A stretch of 64,000 nt of DNA from Actinomycetota bacterium (GTDB taxonomy: Bacteria; Actinomycetota; Geothermincolia; Geothermincolales; RBG-13-55-18). The notes under the pieces were generated by a model. It saw only the letters and a list, made by a program, of their open reading frames with translations, made no database searches and was not told the DNA's origin. Where the stretch lies: positions 1-64,000 of the forward strand of contig JACIXD010000011.1 of the NCBI GenBank assembly GCA_014360645.1. The letters are read 5' to 3'. Position 1 is the first letter of the stretch; each line of letters opens with the position of its first letter. This document shows, piece after piece, positions 52,047 to 62,146 of the stretch. The position numbers and the translations under genes were made by a program.

Positions 52047-53123
52047 ATGGTAAGCCTTTATCTCATCTCGGCCGCCGGGCTTTCGGGCATGCATACCGTG
52101 TGCATCGGCCTGGCGATGCGCATGCGCGAAGAGGGGCTCAGGGTGGGGTACATGAAGCCGCTGGGCTACCGCTATTTCCAGCAGGAGGGAAAGGTCACCG
52201 ACGAGGACGCCGCCTTCATGCGCCGGACCCTCGAGCTCGAGGACGACCTCGACGACCTCTGCCCGGTCCTGCTGTCCCCGGAACTGGTGAGGTCCGCCCT
52301 GAAGGGCGAGCGCGAGACGGAAGCGCTGCGCTCGCGCATCCTGGAGGCCCACGGGCGCGTGAGCGCCGGCAGGGACGTGGTCATCATCCAGGGCGCCTTT
52401 ACCTCCGTGCAGGGCAGGTTCCTGGACCTCTCCGCCTATCAGATCGCCCCTCTCCTGGGGGCAAAGGTGCTGCTGGTGGAGCGCTTCGACGACGCCCTCA
52501 TGGGCGATAACGTCATGGCGGTGCGCGACGACTTCGGCTCCGGTCTCATCGGGGTGGTCTTCAACATGGTCGCTCCCAACCGCGAGAGCTTCGTCAGGGA
52601 GCTGCTGGCGCCTCGCCTGGAGGCGGAGGGGATCGCCGTCCTGGGCTCGCTGCCCCGCGACCGCCTGCTGCGTTCCATCAACGTGGGGGACCTGGCGCAG
52701 CAACTGGGAGGGCGCGTGCTCACCGGCGAGCAGGGCCTGGACGAGCTGGTGGAGGACGTGGTGGTGGGCGCCATGGGGACGGAGCACGCGCTCTCCATCT
52801 TCCGCCGGCATCACAACTTCTGCGTGGTGACGGGCGGGGACCGCAGCGACATCCAGCTCGCGGCCATGGAGGCCGGGGCGCGCTGCGTGGTGCTGTCCGG
52901 GAACCTCTACCCCACCAGCATCATCCTGAGCAGGGCGGAAGAGCTGAGCGTACCCGTGGTGCTGGTGGGCGAGGACACCTTCACCGCCGCCGACCGTGTG
53001 GAGGCGATCATCCGCAGTGCCCGCACCCACGAGCCGGCCAAGCTCGAACGCCTGCGCGGACTGATCGAGGAGCACGTGGACCTCGCTCGGCTCTATGAGC
53101 TGGCCGGCATCGCCGCCGGATAG
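52047..53123 (+). CDS. AAA_26/DRTGG-domain protein (Pta N-terminal-like)
   Basis: 358 residues. The N-terminal half is the dethiobiotin-synthetase-like P-loop domain found at the N-terminus of some phosphotransacetylases, with a degenerate P-loop (SAAGLSGMHTV) but intact YMKPLGY and VIIQGAF. The C-terminal half is a DRTGG domain (VVTGGDRSDIQLAAME). It lacks the Pta catalytic domain. Tight linkage (GGGAGTGAGGAGC before ATG) to the ADP-forming synthetase suggests it senses or regulates acetyl-CoA/acetate flux; inference. Confidence 0.85.
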   Translation: MVSLYLISAAGLSGMHTVCIGLAMRMREEGLRVGYMKPLGYRYFQQEGKVTDEDAAFMRRTLELEDDLDDLCPVLLSPELVRSALKGERETEALRSRILEAHGRVSAGRDVVIIQGAFTSVQGRFLDLSAYQIAPLLGAKVLLVERFDDALMGDNVMAVRDDFGSGLIGVVFNMVAPNRESFVRELLAPRLEAEGIAVLGSLPRDRLLRSINVGDLAQQLGGRVLTGEQGLDELVEDVVVGAMGTEHALSIFRRHHNFCVVTGGDRSDIQLAAMEAGARCVVLSGNLYPTSIILSRAEELSVPVVLVGEDTFTAADRVEAIIRSARTHEPAKLERLRGLIEEHVDLARLYELAGIAAG

Positions 53124-53279
53124 GACGACGGGTCGATAGCAGGGGGTGCCGCAACCCCGCCGGCGCCACACATCGATCACCGGCGGCTTTGACCGGAAGG
53201 GCGATGGTAAGGGACGATCTCCGCGACCCCCGGGGTATCGGAAGGGCGCTCTTTCTCGTCGATCCCGGCGGATGCTCCC

Positions 53280-54368
53280 TCAGCGGTCGATGGCCACCAG
53301 GAGGGGGTAGGGGTTCACCGCGGCGCCGCCGTTGGGGTGCCACTCGAAGTGCAGGTGGGGACAACCGCGGGCGTTGCCGGTGTCGCCTACGTAACCTATC
53401 ACCTGCCCCGCGCTCACCCTTCCCGATGCTCCGTAGCTCTGGAGATGCATGTAGTAGTACAGGTGCCCGTTGTCGCCGTAGAGGAAGACATAGAGCCCGG
53501 CGTTGCCTCCCCTGCGCTGCACCACCGTGCCGCTGGTGATGGCCACGCAGGGTGTGCCGTAATCGGCCATGATGTCGCACCCCTTGTGGGTGCGCCCCAC
53601 GGAGCGCGGCGCGCCCCAGTCGTTGACGTAGCTGTGAGGCCCGGCGACGGGGAAATAGAGGCCGTTGACGGGGCCGATGTTCCAGCCCGTGCCGCCTCCT
53701 CCGCCCCCTCCCCCGCCACCACCGTAGCGCCTGCTGAGAAGGGAGGCCACCTCCGCGTCGATGCCGGCGAGGAGGGCCTTCTGCTCGTTGAGCTTGCTCT
53801 GCACCGCGCTCCTCTGGCTCTGGAGGCTGTTGGAATAGGCCTGGTACTCGGCCCTGGCTCCCTCCAGCTCCGCCCTCCTCGCCTTTATCTCCGCCATGAG
53901 GTCGCGGGTGGCCTGGATGGTCTCGGCGTCGTGGCTGCCGATGCGCATCATGTAGGAATAGGAGTTGACGAAGGTCTCGAAGTCGTCGCATTCGAGGAGG
54001 ACGTCCAGGGCGGAGGTGTTGCCCTCCTTGTACATGGCCACCAGGCGGTCCGAGAGTATGCCCTGCCAGCGCCGGTATTCCGCCTCCGCCTGCTGCAGCC
54101 GCACCTGATTCGCCTCTATCTTCGCCTCCACCGAAGCCAAGCGCGACTGGGTCTGGTTGAGCTCGGAGGTCAGCCGGTTCAGCTCCGCCTGCAGGGATCT
54201 GAGCTGCTGCTCCACCTGGCGCGCCTGTTCCTTCTTCTCGCTGACGGAATCCGCCCCCGCGGGAGGGGCGGACGGCATCACCATCAGGGACAGGAGCACC
54301 ATCACGAGGGTGAACTCGAGCAAGGCCCCTGGTATTTTTATCCTCTTTCTCTCCACCCGGTTTCCCAC
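53280..54368 (-). CDS. Secreted M23 peptidoglycan endopeptidase with coiled-coil (EnvC/FtsX-activator type)
   Basis: About 362 residues: signal sequence (LLEFTLVMVLLSLMVMPSA), ~170 residues of coiled coil (EKKEQARQVEQQLRSLQAEL...), a run of Gly (about 215-226), and a C-terminal M23 domain with HKGCD and HLHFEWH zinc ligands. The layout matches coiled-coil amidase activators/hydrolases that act at cell separation. Convergent with the DRTGG gene. Catalytic His/Asp are present, so it is probably an active enzyme. Confidence 0.93.
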   Translation of the reverse strand: MGNRVERKRIKIPGALLEFTLVMVLLSLMVMPSAPPAGADSVSEKKEQARQVEQQLRSLQAELNRLTSELNQTQSRLASVEAKIEANQVRLQQAEAEYRRWQGILSDRLVAMYKEGNTSALDVLLECDDFETFVNSYSYMMRIGSHDAETIQATRDLMAEIKARRAELEGARAEYQAYSNSLQSQRSAVQSKLNEQKALLAGIDAEVASLLSRRYGGGGGGGGGGGTGWNIGPVNGLYFPVAGPHSYVNDWGAPRSVGRTHKGCDIMADYGTPCVAITSGTVVQRRGGNAGLYVFLYGDNGHLYYYMHLQSYGASGRVSAGQVIGYVGDTGNARGCPHLHFEWHPNGGAAVNPYPLLVAIDR

Positions 54369-54679
54369 GCAAAACCGCCTTGCTCTACGATACTACGATA
54401 GTATTTTAGGTAACTCTTTCATGGAGGGTCAAATCCACGCCCAGAGCGCCGGAGCGGGACGCGGTCCCGAGAGTGAACGATTTTGCCACATTCTTGCAGG
54501 CACATGCACCATGCTGCATCTCCGTGATCCGTTCGTGAGAAGAAGACGCCCCCGGTCGCCTGCCGCCGCTTTCTCTGCCGGCCGGCCTCACGGCATCCCG
54601 CCGCCAGGGCCCTTGCGCGCCCCTCGCGCCGCCCGGCTCGGGTCAGGGGCACGCAGAAACCCGTCCCCTGCGGCCCCGC

Positions 54680-54866
54680 TCATTCCACCTCTCGGAAAGC
54701 GCCGTAGATGGCGGGATCTTCCACCACCTCCGGTCCGCGGTATATGCCGTAATGCATCCTCGCCATGTCCGGCGTCAACCCGCCCACCGCTTTCACCGTC
54801 GCCGCACCCATGGCACAGAAGGAGCAGAAGAAGCACTACGGCGATAAGGAGGATGGCGCTTCTCAT
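54680..54866 (-). pseudogene. Short lipoprotein-like ORF with probable frameshift
   Basis: ATG 54866 opens MRSAILLIAVVLLLLLLC, a lipoprotein-type signal. Read straight on, the frame becomes Gly/Arg-rich and implausible. One frame over, from about 54815, the sequence reads TVKAVGGLTPDMARMHYGIY then PEVVEDPAIYGAFREVE and stops at 54680, which looks like real protein. A single indel between the signal and the mature part would explain this, giving a ~60-residue lipoprotein. No family recognised. Confidence 0.45.
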
Positions 54867-54905
54867 CGCCTCTTTAACCCTCCCTGGAAAAGGTAGCATT
54901 AACAT

Positions 54906-55209
54906 ATATTGCTACATGGACATCGCCTGAACTGATCCCTCGAATATTCTATCTCGGATCCCCGCAAGGGGATCTCGTGCCCGTGATCAGTGCGTGTATG
55001 CGAAGAGAACCGGGCGCAGTCCTCTATCCTAGGCATCAACGCGGACCCGATGATCGGAGCGTGCGTGTATTGAGGGTCTTTTTTTGGCTCGATGGCTCGC
55101 GTAGCAGGTCCTTTTGTCCGCAGCGCCTGGCTCTAAGCCCGCGGAACGCGAGATCCCGCGTTTTCCCGTGTCCGGCAGCGCCTTCTTCTCTCTTCGGAAG
55201 CTCGGCCCA
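54906..55209. other. Intergenic region upstream of M23/lipoprotein genes
   Basis: 304 bases with no gene I can support; AT-richer near 54900-54960. Confidence 0.4.
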
Positions 55210-56091
55210 TCAGATCCTGCATTCCACCACACGCGGGAGGCCGTTGAGGTCCCGGTGGGTACGCGCCTCCACGTAACCCTTGCGCACCGCCCGCACGGCA
55301 AGTCCTTCCACCTGGTCCGCGCCTCCCTCCATGAGGAGGCAGCCGCGTGGCGCCAGCCAGGACAGCGCCTGCTCCATGAGGCGCAGGTGTACTTCCGTGC
55401 CCGCGGGTCCCGCCACCAGCGCCGTGCGGGGCTCGTGTTCCCTGACCTCGGGAGGGAGGGTCGGGAACTCGTTCTCCTTTATATAAGGGGGATTGCTAAC
55501 CACCAGGTCCAGCTTTCCTCGCAGCCCCTCCTCCAGCGCCTCCAGCAGGTCGCCGCGACGAAAGTCGATCATGCCGTCCAGGCCCTCGCGGACGGCGTTG
55601 GAGCGCGCCACCTCCAGGGCGTCCGGGCTGATGTCGGTGGCGAAGACCGCCGCGGAGGGACATTCGCGGGCCACGGAGAGGGCCACGCAACCCGAGCCCG
55701 TTCCCACGTCCACCACCACTGGACGGCCTCCCGCGGCCGACGCCAGTTCCACCGCCCTCTGGGCCAGTAGCTCCGTCTCGGGACGCGGGATGAGCACCCT
55801 GGGATCCACCTCCAGCTCCAGGTAGCGGAAGCCTTTTCTGCCCGTGATGTACTGCAGGGGCTCCCGGGCCGCCCTCCTCGCCACCGCCGCCTCGAACTCC
55901 TCTTTTTGCGCCCGAGAAAGCGGCCTCTCCGGATAGGCGTAGAGGTCCACCCTCGACCTGCCGGTGCAGTGCGCGAGGAGCAGCTCCGCGTTGAGGCGGG
56001 GCCTCTCCACCCCCTGACGCGAGAGGACGCCGGCCGCCCAGGCGATGAGGCCGAGGGCGTCATCCTTTTCCAGGTCACCCGCCAGTGCCAT
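55210..56091 (-). CDS. prmC: Release factor glutamine methyltransferase
   Basis: 293 residues. Helical N-domain (LNAELLLAHCTGRSRVDLY), SAM motif VVDVGTGSGCVALS, catalytic NPPYIKENEF. It methylates the Gln of the GGQ motif in release factors; its substrate RF1 is encoded directly upstream, the usual prfA-prmC pair. Intact. Confidence 0.96.
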   Translation of the reverse strand: MALAGDLEKDDALGLIAWAAGVLSRQGVERPRLNAELLLAHCTGRSRVDLYAYPERPLSRAQKEEFEAAVARRAAREPLQYITGRKGFRYLELEVDPRVLIPRPETELLAQRAVELASAAGGRPVVVDVGTGSGCVALSVARECPSAAVFATDISPDALEVARSNAVREGLDGMIDFRRGDLLEALEEGLRGKLDLVVSNPPYIKENEFPTLPPEVREHEPRTALVAGPAGTEVHLRLMEQALSWLAPRGCLLMEGGADQVEGLAVRAVRKGYVEARTHRDLNGLPRVVECRI

Positions 56092-56372
56092 CCCCGTCCC
56101 TTCTTCCGCAATCCGTTCCGCTATCGACCGATCCCGGAGCGAAAAGGTCCCCTCGCCCGCGGCGAAACCCGTCGCGCTCCCAGCGGCAACTCTCGGGCCA
56201 TCCCCAGGCGGATGACCGATCCCCGCTCAAGAGGGCGGCATGAAAACGGCCGCGGCGGGATGCTCCCCGTGCCGTTTCCGCTGGTACCTCCACTTTCCTG
56301 TTGCCCTTTGATGCCATAAGAAGGCCCGAGCCCGCCCCGGTTTCCCGTGCCGCCTGTTTCTGTCCGTGAGGT

Positions 56373-57452
56373 TCAGTCCTGGCCCATGCGCGCCAGCCTC
56401 TCGGCGCGGTCGGCGGCGGCCAGCGCCTCGATGACCTCGTCCAGGTCGCCGTCCAGCACCTCCTCGAGCCGGTAGAGGGTGAGGCCTATGCGGTGGTCTG
56501 ATACGCGGCCTTGGGGGAAGTTGTAGGTACGTATGCGCTCCGAGCGGTCGCCGGTGCCCACCTGGGAGCGCCTCTCCTCCGCTAGCTCCTTCTGCTGCCT
56601 CTCCTGCTCCATGCGCAGCAGGCGTGCCCTGAGGATGCGCAAGGCCTTCTCGCGGTTCTGGAGCTGGCTCTTCTCGTCCTGGCAGGAGACCACGATGCCG
56701 GTGGGCAGATGGGTGACGCGCACGGCGGAGTCGGTGGTGTTCACCGACTGCCCGCCCGGTCCGGTGGAGCGGAAGACGTCCACCTTCAGCTCGGCGGGGT
56801 TGATGGTCACCTCCACCTCCTCCGCCTCCGGCAGCACGGCCACGGTGGCGGTGGAGGTGTGTATGCGGCCTCCCGACTCGGTGACCGGGATGCGCTGTAC
56901 GCGGTGCACCCCTGACTCGTATTTCAGCTTGCTGTAAGCCCCCTTGCCCCGCACGGAGAAGATGATCTCCTTGAAGCCCCCCAGCTCCGAGGGGCTGGAT
57001 GAGAGGGCCTCCGTCTTCCAGCCCCTGCGGTCGGCGTAACGGGTGTACATGCGGTAGAGGTCGCTCGCGAAAAGGCCCGCTTCCTCGCCGCCTGCCCCGG
57101 CTCGGATCTCCATGATCACGTCCTTCTCGTCGCGCGGGTCGGAGGGCAGGAGCTTCAACCTTATCTCCTTCTCCAGCTCCCCGGCGCGTTCCTCGGCGGC
57201 GTGCAGCGACTCGCGCAGGAACTCCGCCATCTCCGGGTCCCGCTCTCCAGCGAGCATCTCCTCCGCCTCGCGCGCCTCCCGCAGCGCCTCGCGGTAGGCG
57301 CGCAGGGCGGGCATGACCTCCGAGAGTTCGGCGTGGGCGCGCGCGAGCTCGGCGTACCGCTGGCGGTCCTGGTACACCTCGGGCTGGGAGAGCTGGCGCT
57401 CCAGCTCCCCGTAGTTCCTCTCTATCTCGTCCAGCCTGTCCGCGAAAGCCAT
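56373..57452 (-). CDS. prfA: Peptide chain release factor 1
   Basis: About 359 residues from ATG 57452. The recognition tripeptide PVT ([10 protein letters not shown]) identifies RF1 (UAA/UAG), and the catalytic GGQ lies in [16 protein letters not shown]-terminal helical domain normal. ATG was preferred over the upstream frame because of conserved [13 protein letters not shown] and an AGGCAGAGGC site. Confidence 0.97.
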   Translation of the reverse strand: MAFADRLDEIERNYGELERQLSQPEVYQDRQRYAELARAHAELSEVMPALRAYREALREAREAEEMLAGERDPEMAEFLRESLHAAEERAGELEKEIRLKLLPSDPRDEKDVIMEIRAGAGGEEAGLFASDLYRMYTRYADRRGWKTEALSSSPSELGGFKEIIFSVRGKGAYSKLKYESGVHRVQRIPVTESGGRIHTSTATVAVLPEAEEVEVTINPAELKVDVFRSTGPGGQSVNTTDSAVRVTHLPTGIVVSCQDEKSQLQNREKALRILRARLLRMEQERQQKELAEERRSQVGTGDRSERIRTYNFPQGRVSDHRIGLTLYRLEEVLDGDLDEVIEALAAADRAERLARMGQD

Positions 57453-57539
57453 GCCTCTGCCTCTCGTCACCTCCCGGCGGAGCCGCTCTCCCGTGTGCGG
57501 CCTACCCGTTTCCCTTCGCCCACGCGGGCGCCCGCGGGC

Positions 57540-58565
57540 TCAAGCCTTTTCGCGCTCCCGGCTTTCCCCGTCCTCGCCGCCGACCGCCGCCGGCTCCAGC
57601 GCACGCGGGTCCTCGCGCTCAAGGAGCGCCCGCAGGGCGGAGATGGCGACCTCGGCCTGCTCGCGGTCCGGCCTGCGGGTGGTAAGCCTCTGCAGCCACA
57701 TCCCCGGGAGCACCAGGGACCTCATCCATGGAGAGGGGCTGCCGTCCGCATACCTGATTATCTCATACGAGACCCCGGCCACCACCGGGATCAGGGCCAT
57801 CCTCTCCAGCACCCGCAGCCACAGCGCCGGCCTCCCCAGGAAGGAATAGATGACCACCGTGAGCACCAGCACCAGCAGGACGAAGGCGGTCCCGCACCGC
57901 GCGTGGTCCGTGCCCTCCCTGAGCGCCCGCTCCGGCTCCAGGGGGTAGCCGTGTTCCCAGAGGTGGATGGACTGGTGCTCCGCGCCGTGGTACTGGAAGA
58001 CACGCCGCATCTCCCCGGAGAGAGAGACCAGGGCGAGGTAAGCCACGAAGGCGGCCAAGCGCAGGCCTCCCTCGACGAGGTTCCACAGCCACACCGGGCT
58101 GTCTTTTCCCAGCAAAAGGGGGGCCAGCCAGGTGGGAAGGGCGATGAACAGTCCCACCATCAAGGCCAGGGCCAGGAAGAGGGCGAGGGACTGCTGGAAC
58201 CAGCCCATCCCCCTGCCGTCGCCTTCCTCCTCCAGGGCGATGTCGGCCGAGAGGGACAGCGCTTTCCAGCCCAGCACCAGGCTCTCCCCCAACACGAAGA
58301 GGCCGCGCAGCAGAGGCCTGTCCCACGCCGGGTGGCGCACCAGGAAGGAGTTGAGCGGCTCGCATACCACGTGGATGTCCCCGTCCGGCTTGCGCACCGC
58401 CAGCGCCCAGTTGGCGCAGCCGCGCATCATCACGCCCTCGATGACCGCCTGCCCGCCCAGGCGGAAGTCCCGCCCCCGCCGCGGGCCGGCGTCGGTGCCC
58501 GGCACCCGCGCCGGGGAGGGCGAACAGGGTAGGGAGGTCGTGGAGATCCCGTAGAAGGCCATCAT
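57540..58565 (-). CDS. DUF1385 membrane protein
   Basis: 341 residues. Starts with the family hallmark GGQAVIEGVMMRG (about residues 37-49), two membrane segments in the middle (FLALALMVGLFIALPTWLAPLLL; LAAFVAYLALVSL), YHGAEHQSIHLWEHG (conserved His-rich), and two more helices (TAFVLLVLVLTVVIYSFL; MALIPVVAGVSYEIIRYA). Function unknown; in Gram-positive bacteria it lies between rpmE and prfA exactly as here. Confidence 0.92.
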   Translation of the reverse strand: MMAFYGISTTSLPCSPSPARVPGTDAGPRRGRDFRLGGQAVIEGVMMRGCANWALAVRKPDGDIHVVCEPLNSFLVRHPAWDRPLLRGLFVLGESLVLGWKALSLSADIALEEEGDGRGMGWFQQSLALFLALALMVGLFIALPTWLAPLLLGKDSPVWLWNLVEGGLRLAAFVAYLALVSLSGEMRRVFQYHGAEHQSIHLWEHGYPLEPERALREGTDHARCGTAFVLLVLVLTVVIYSFLGRPALWLRVLERMALIPVVAGVSYEIIRYADGSPSPWMRSLVLPGMWLQRLTTRRPDREQAEVAISALRALLEREDPRALEPAAVGGEDGESREREKA

Positions 58566-58799
58566 CCCGAAGTATCTATCGTGACCGGCGCGGCCGGCAT
58601 CCCTCCACCTGCGTGTCCGTGATGACCGCGGCGGGAGGGGCCGGCGGGGCGTCGCCCGCGCACGCGCCCTCCCGTTCCCGGGTCGAGGTCCATCGTGCGC
58701 GGGGACCTTGCGGGGAGCATACCGCCGCCCCGTGAACGGGTCATGCGGAAACGTGCCCGGCTCGATCCTCCTGCCGGGCCCCTCGGACCGCGTGGTCGC

Positions 58800-59057
58800 C
58801 TAATCCTGCCCCTCCGTCTTGCGGACCTTCCGCTCCGACCTGGTCTTGCGCTGAGGCCTCGCCTTGCCGTAGCGGCGCTCGAAACGCTCCACGCGACCCC
58901 CGGTGTCCACCAGCTTCTGCTTCCCGGAGTAGAAGGGATGGCATTCCGAGCAGATCTCCACCCGCAATTCAGGCTTGGTGGAGCGCGTCTTGAAGGTGTT
59001 CCCGCAGGAACAGGTCACCGTAGCCTCCACGTAATCGGGATGTATTCCCTTTTTCAT
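58800..59057 (-). CDS. rpmE: 50S ribosomal protein L31 (zinc-binding form)
   Basis: 85 residues. [20 protein letters not shown] and [15 protein letters not shown] give the four Cys zinc ligands of C+ L31. The basic C-terminal tail is ~15 residues longer than in E. coli. GGTGGGAAAGG precedes ATG. Confidence 0.96.
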   Translation of the reverse strand: MKKGIHPDYVEATVTCSCGNTFKTRSTKPELRVEICSECHPFYSGKQKLVDTGGRVERFERRYGKARPQRKTRSERKVRKTEGQD

Positions 59058-59195
59058 CCTTTCCCACCTCCGCTATCCTCCGCGCAACCCTGAAAGTATA
59101 GCAGCGCGAAAAGCGCCTGAACAGGGCGGCGCGCGGGTACCGGTGAAATCCTTGCGGTGAAGGAAGGGTTTCCCGCCCTTCCTCTTCGCCCCACC

Positions 59196-60461
59196 TCAGG
59201 AAATCGGTGACCTGGCGATCTCGCTCAGGAACTCGGCGTTGTTCCTGGTGTTGCGTATCTTGTCTATGAGCAGCTCGATGGCCGCGCTGGGGTCCAGGGC
59301 GTGCAGCACGCGGCGCAGCTTCCACACCACCTGCGCCTCCTCGGGAGCCATGATCAGCTCCTCCTTGCGCGTCCCCGACTTGTCGATCTCTATGGCCGGG
59401 AAGATGCGCTTGTCCGCCAGCTTGCGGTCCAGGTGCAGCTCCATGTTGCCGGTGCCCTTGAACTCCTCGAAGATGACCTCGTCCATGCGGGACCCCGTCT
59501 CCACCAGGGCAGTGGCGATGATGGTCAGGCTCCCACCGTCCTCGATGTTGCGCGCCGCTCCGAAGAAGCGCTTGGGCGGATAGAGGGCGGTGGAATCCAC
59601 CCCTCCGGAGAGGATGCGCCCGCTGGTGGGGGTGGCGAGGTTGTAGGCTCGCGCCAGCCTGGTGATGCTGTCGAGGAGTATCACCACGTCGTGGTTGTGC
59701 TCCACCAGGCGCTTCGCCCTTTCCAGCACCAGCTCCGCCACCTGGATATGGTTGTCCGAAGGCTGGTCGAAGGTGGAGCTTATCACCTCGCCGTTCACGG
59801 AGCGCTCCATGTCCGTGACCTCCTCCGGGCGTTCGTCCACCAGCAGCACGATGAGCTTCACCTCGGGGTTGTTGAAGGTGATGCTGTTGGCGATCTGCTT
59901 GAGGATGGTGGTCTTTCCCGCCTTGGGAGGGGACACGATGAGCCCGCGCTGCCCCTTGCCGATGGGGGCGATGAGGTCGATGATGCGCGGCGCCGTCACC
60001 TCGTCGGGAGTCTCCAGACGCAGGCGCTCCAGGGGGAAGAGGGGCGTCAGCTGCTCGAACTGCCTACGCTCCCTGCACACCTCCGGGTTGTCGCCGTTGA
60101 CCTTCTCGATGCGCAGCAGGGCGTTGTACTTCTCGCTGTCCTTGGGAGGGCGTACCTGCCCGGTGATCTCGTCGCCGCGCTTGAGGTGGAAGCGCCGGAT
60201 CTGGGAGAGGGAGACGTAGATGTCCTCCTCGCTCGGCAGGTAGCCCCGCGTGCGCAGGAAGCCGTATCCCTCCGGGAGGATATCCAGGATCCCGGTGCGG
60301 ATGAACAGGCCCTCGTCCTCCGCCTTACGGGCGAGGATGCTCTCGATGAGTTCCTGCTTGCGCATGCCGGTGATCCCGGTCAGCCCGATCTCGCGGGCGA
60401 GGCCCTGCAGGTCCACCAGGAGCATGGATTCCAGGTTCTCCCTTTCCAGTGTCTTCTCCAC
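59196..60461 (-). CDS. rho: Transcription termination factor Rho
   Basis: About 421 residues from GTG 60461, chosen because AAGGAGGTGAC stands five bases upstream. N-terminal helical and cold-shock RNA-binding domains ([21 protein letters not shown]), Walker A PPKAGKTT, Walker [17 protein letters not shown]-loop/R-loop region [16 protein letters not shown]. Hexameric RNA translocase. It lacks the long Arg/Gly-rich insertion of mycobacterial Rho. Confidence 0.96.
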   Translation of the reverse strand: MEKTLERENLESMLLVDLQGLAREIGLTGITGMRKQELIESILARKAEDEGLFIRTGILDILPEGYGFLRTRGYLPSEEDIYVSLSQIRRFHLKRGDEITGQVRPPKDSEKYNALLRIEKVNGDNPEVCRERRQFEQLTPLFPLERLRLETPDEVTAPRIIDLIAPIGKGQRGLIVSPPKAGKTTILKQIANSITFNNPEVKLIVLLVDERPEEVTDMERSVNGEVISSTFDQPSDNHIQVAELVLERAKRLVEHNHDVVILLDSITRLARAYNLATPTSGRILSGGVDSTALYPPKRFFGAARNIEDGGSLTIIATALVETGSRMDEVIFEEFKGTGNMELHLDRKLADKRIFPAIEIDKSGTRKEELIMAPEEAQVVWKLRRVLHALDPSAAIELLIDKIRNTRNNAEFLSEIARSPIS

Positions 60462-60507
60462 TCTGTCACCTCCTTCCCTGTTGTCCGCTTTCTGGTTGTC
60501 GGTGTTC

Positions 60508-61155
60508 TTAAAGGTTCTTGATCTTCTCATAATCCTCCAGGAATCTCTCGATCCCTATCTCGGTCAGGGGATGGTGGACCATCTTCACCATGACCTCGTA
60601 GGGGATGGTGGCGATGTGCGCGCCCGCCAGCGCCGCCTCCGTGACGTGCATGGGGTGGCGCAGGCTGGCGGCGATCACCTGGGTGGGTATGGAATAGGTG
60701 TCGAAGATGTCCACGATCTCCTCCACCACCTTCATCCCCCGGTTGCCGATATCGTCCATCCTGCCCACGAAGGGGCTGACGAAGGTGGCTCCCGCCGCCG
60801 CGGCCAGCAGGGCCTGGTTGGCAGAAAACACCAGGGTGACGTTGGTCTTGATCCCCTCCCGCGAGAGCGCGCTCACCGCCGCCAGGCCTTCGGGGGTCAT
60901 GGGGATCTTGACGTTTATGTTATCGGCGATGGCGGCCAGCTCCCGCGCCTCGCGCAGCATGCCCTGGGTGTCCATGCTCACCGCCTCGGCGCTGACGGGT
61001 CCGGAGACGATGGCCGCGATCTCCTCCAGGCACTCCCGCATGCTCCGCCCTTCTTTGGAGACCAGAGAGGGATTGGTGGTGACGCCCGCCAGGATACCCC
61101 AGCCGTTGATCTCCCTGATATGCTCCACGTTGGCCGTGTCCAGGAAAAGCTTCAT
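60508..61155 (-). CDS. tal: Transaldolase (TalC/FSA-like small form)
   Basis: About 215 residues: [29 protein letters not shown], Schiff-base Lys in [29 protein letters not shown], and [20 protein letters not shown]. The subfamily of ~220-residue enzymes includes transaldolase and fructose-6-P aldolase; they cannot be separated by eye. Non-oxidative pentose phosphate carbon exchange. ATG after GGAGGAGGGAG. Confidence 0.94.
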   Translation of the reverse strand: MKLFLDTANVEHIREINGWGILAGVTTNPSLVSKEGRSMRECLEEIAAIVSGPVSAEAVSMDTQGMLREARELAAIADNINVKIPMTPEGLAAVSALSREGIKTNVTLVFSANQALLAAAAGATFVSPFVGRMDDIGNRGMKVVEEIVDIFDTYSIPTQVIAASLRHPMHVTEAALAGAHIATIPYEVMVKMVHHPLTEIGIERFLEDYEKIKNL

Positions 61156-61177
61156 CTCCCTCCTCCGTGTCAAGCCG

Positions 61178-62146
61178 TCAGACCAGGTGCTCTACCTTCG
61201 CCGTCGCTATATCCTTCTTGGCCATCTCGTAAGCGGTATTGATCACGTAATCCACGACCTCCGAGACCGCGCTGTCCAGGTTCACGCTCTCCACCGCCTT
61301 TACCCCGTTCACCTTACCCAGGTGCACGATGTAGTCCTGGATCTTGCGGATATTCTCAAAATATTCCAGGTAGCGCTGGAAGGGACGCGTGCCCTGGGTC
61401 TCCACCTCGCGGATGAAGAAGTGGCTGCGGTGCATCCTCTCGTCGCTCACCGTGACCACCAGAGGGACGATGAAGGCGTCGGGAAACTGCTGCGGCGCTA
61501 TGAAACCCGGCACGATGTGCGCCCCCTCGATGATGATGTGCGTCCCCTCCTTCAAGGCGCGGTTGATGATCGCCCTCACCCCCACCAGCACCGAGAGGCT
61601 CTGCTCCCGGAATCCCGCCACCACGGGGTCGATATGCGGCGGCAGGGGATGAATGAGCGCGGTGTCCGCATCGAAGGAGGAGGTATGGATGGTGGGCATG
61701 AGCTCGCGGGAGAAGAAGGCGCGCATGACCTCCCGAATGGCGTCGGTGGAGACGATGCGCACGATGCTGAGCCTGGTAGCGAGCATGGTCGCTATGGTGG
61801 ATTTTCCCACGCCGGTGGAGCCGCCGATGAGGATTACCAGGGGCTTGTTCAGGCTGCTGAAGGAGATGTACCGCCAGTAGTTGACGGCGTAGTGCTCCCC
61901 CACGCGTTCGTTGAGGAAATTGTAGATGAGCTTGCGCAGCTCCTTGGCCTGGATCTCCAGCCTGCCTTCGCGGAAGAGATGCTCCTCTATGTCCGAGGCT
62001 ACCGTGTAGGCCCTGCCCGGCGACAGGCCCGAGGCCATGATGGCGTTGGCCGTCAGCCCTTTCGAGAAGGGGACCCGATGGCGCTCCTCATCGAGGATGG
62101 TTATGCGGCCCTTTCTTTTCCTCTCTTCCTCTCGTTCCCGCGTCAT
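61178..62146 (-). CDS. 2-phosphoglycerate kinase-like protein (ATP-cone + P-loop kinase)
   Basis: About 322 residues. ATP-cone N-terminus ([18 protein letters not shown]), then a kinase domain: Walker [11 protein letters not shown], then [26 protein letters not shown]. This is the 2PGK family of methanogens, which makes 2,3-diphosphoglycerate. Its ATG overlaps the stop of the neighbouring cyclic-2,3-DPG synthetase gene (ATGA), so the two steps of one pathway are translationally coupled. The cone domain could bind nucleotides allosterically. Confidence 0.9.
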   Translation of the reverse strand: MTREREEERKRKGRITILDEERHRVPFSKGLTANAIMASGLSPGRAYTVASDIEEHLFREGRLEIQAKELRKLIYNFLNERVGEHYAVNYWRYISFSSLNKPLVILIGGSTGVGKSTIATMLATRLSIVRIVSTDAIREVMRAFFSRELMPTIHTSSFDADTALIHPLPPHIDPVVAGFREQSLSVLVGVRAIINRALKEGTHIIIEGAHIVPGFIAPQQFPDAFIVPLVVTVSDERMHRSHFFIREVETQGTRPFQRYLEYFENIRKIQDYIVHLGKVNGVKAVESVNLDSAVSEVVDYVINTAYEMAKKDIATAKVEHLV

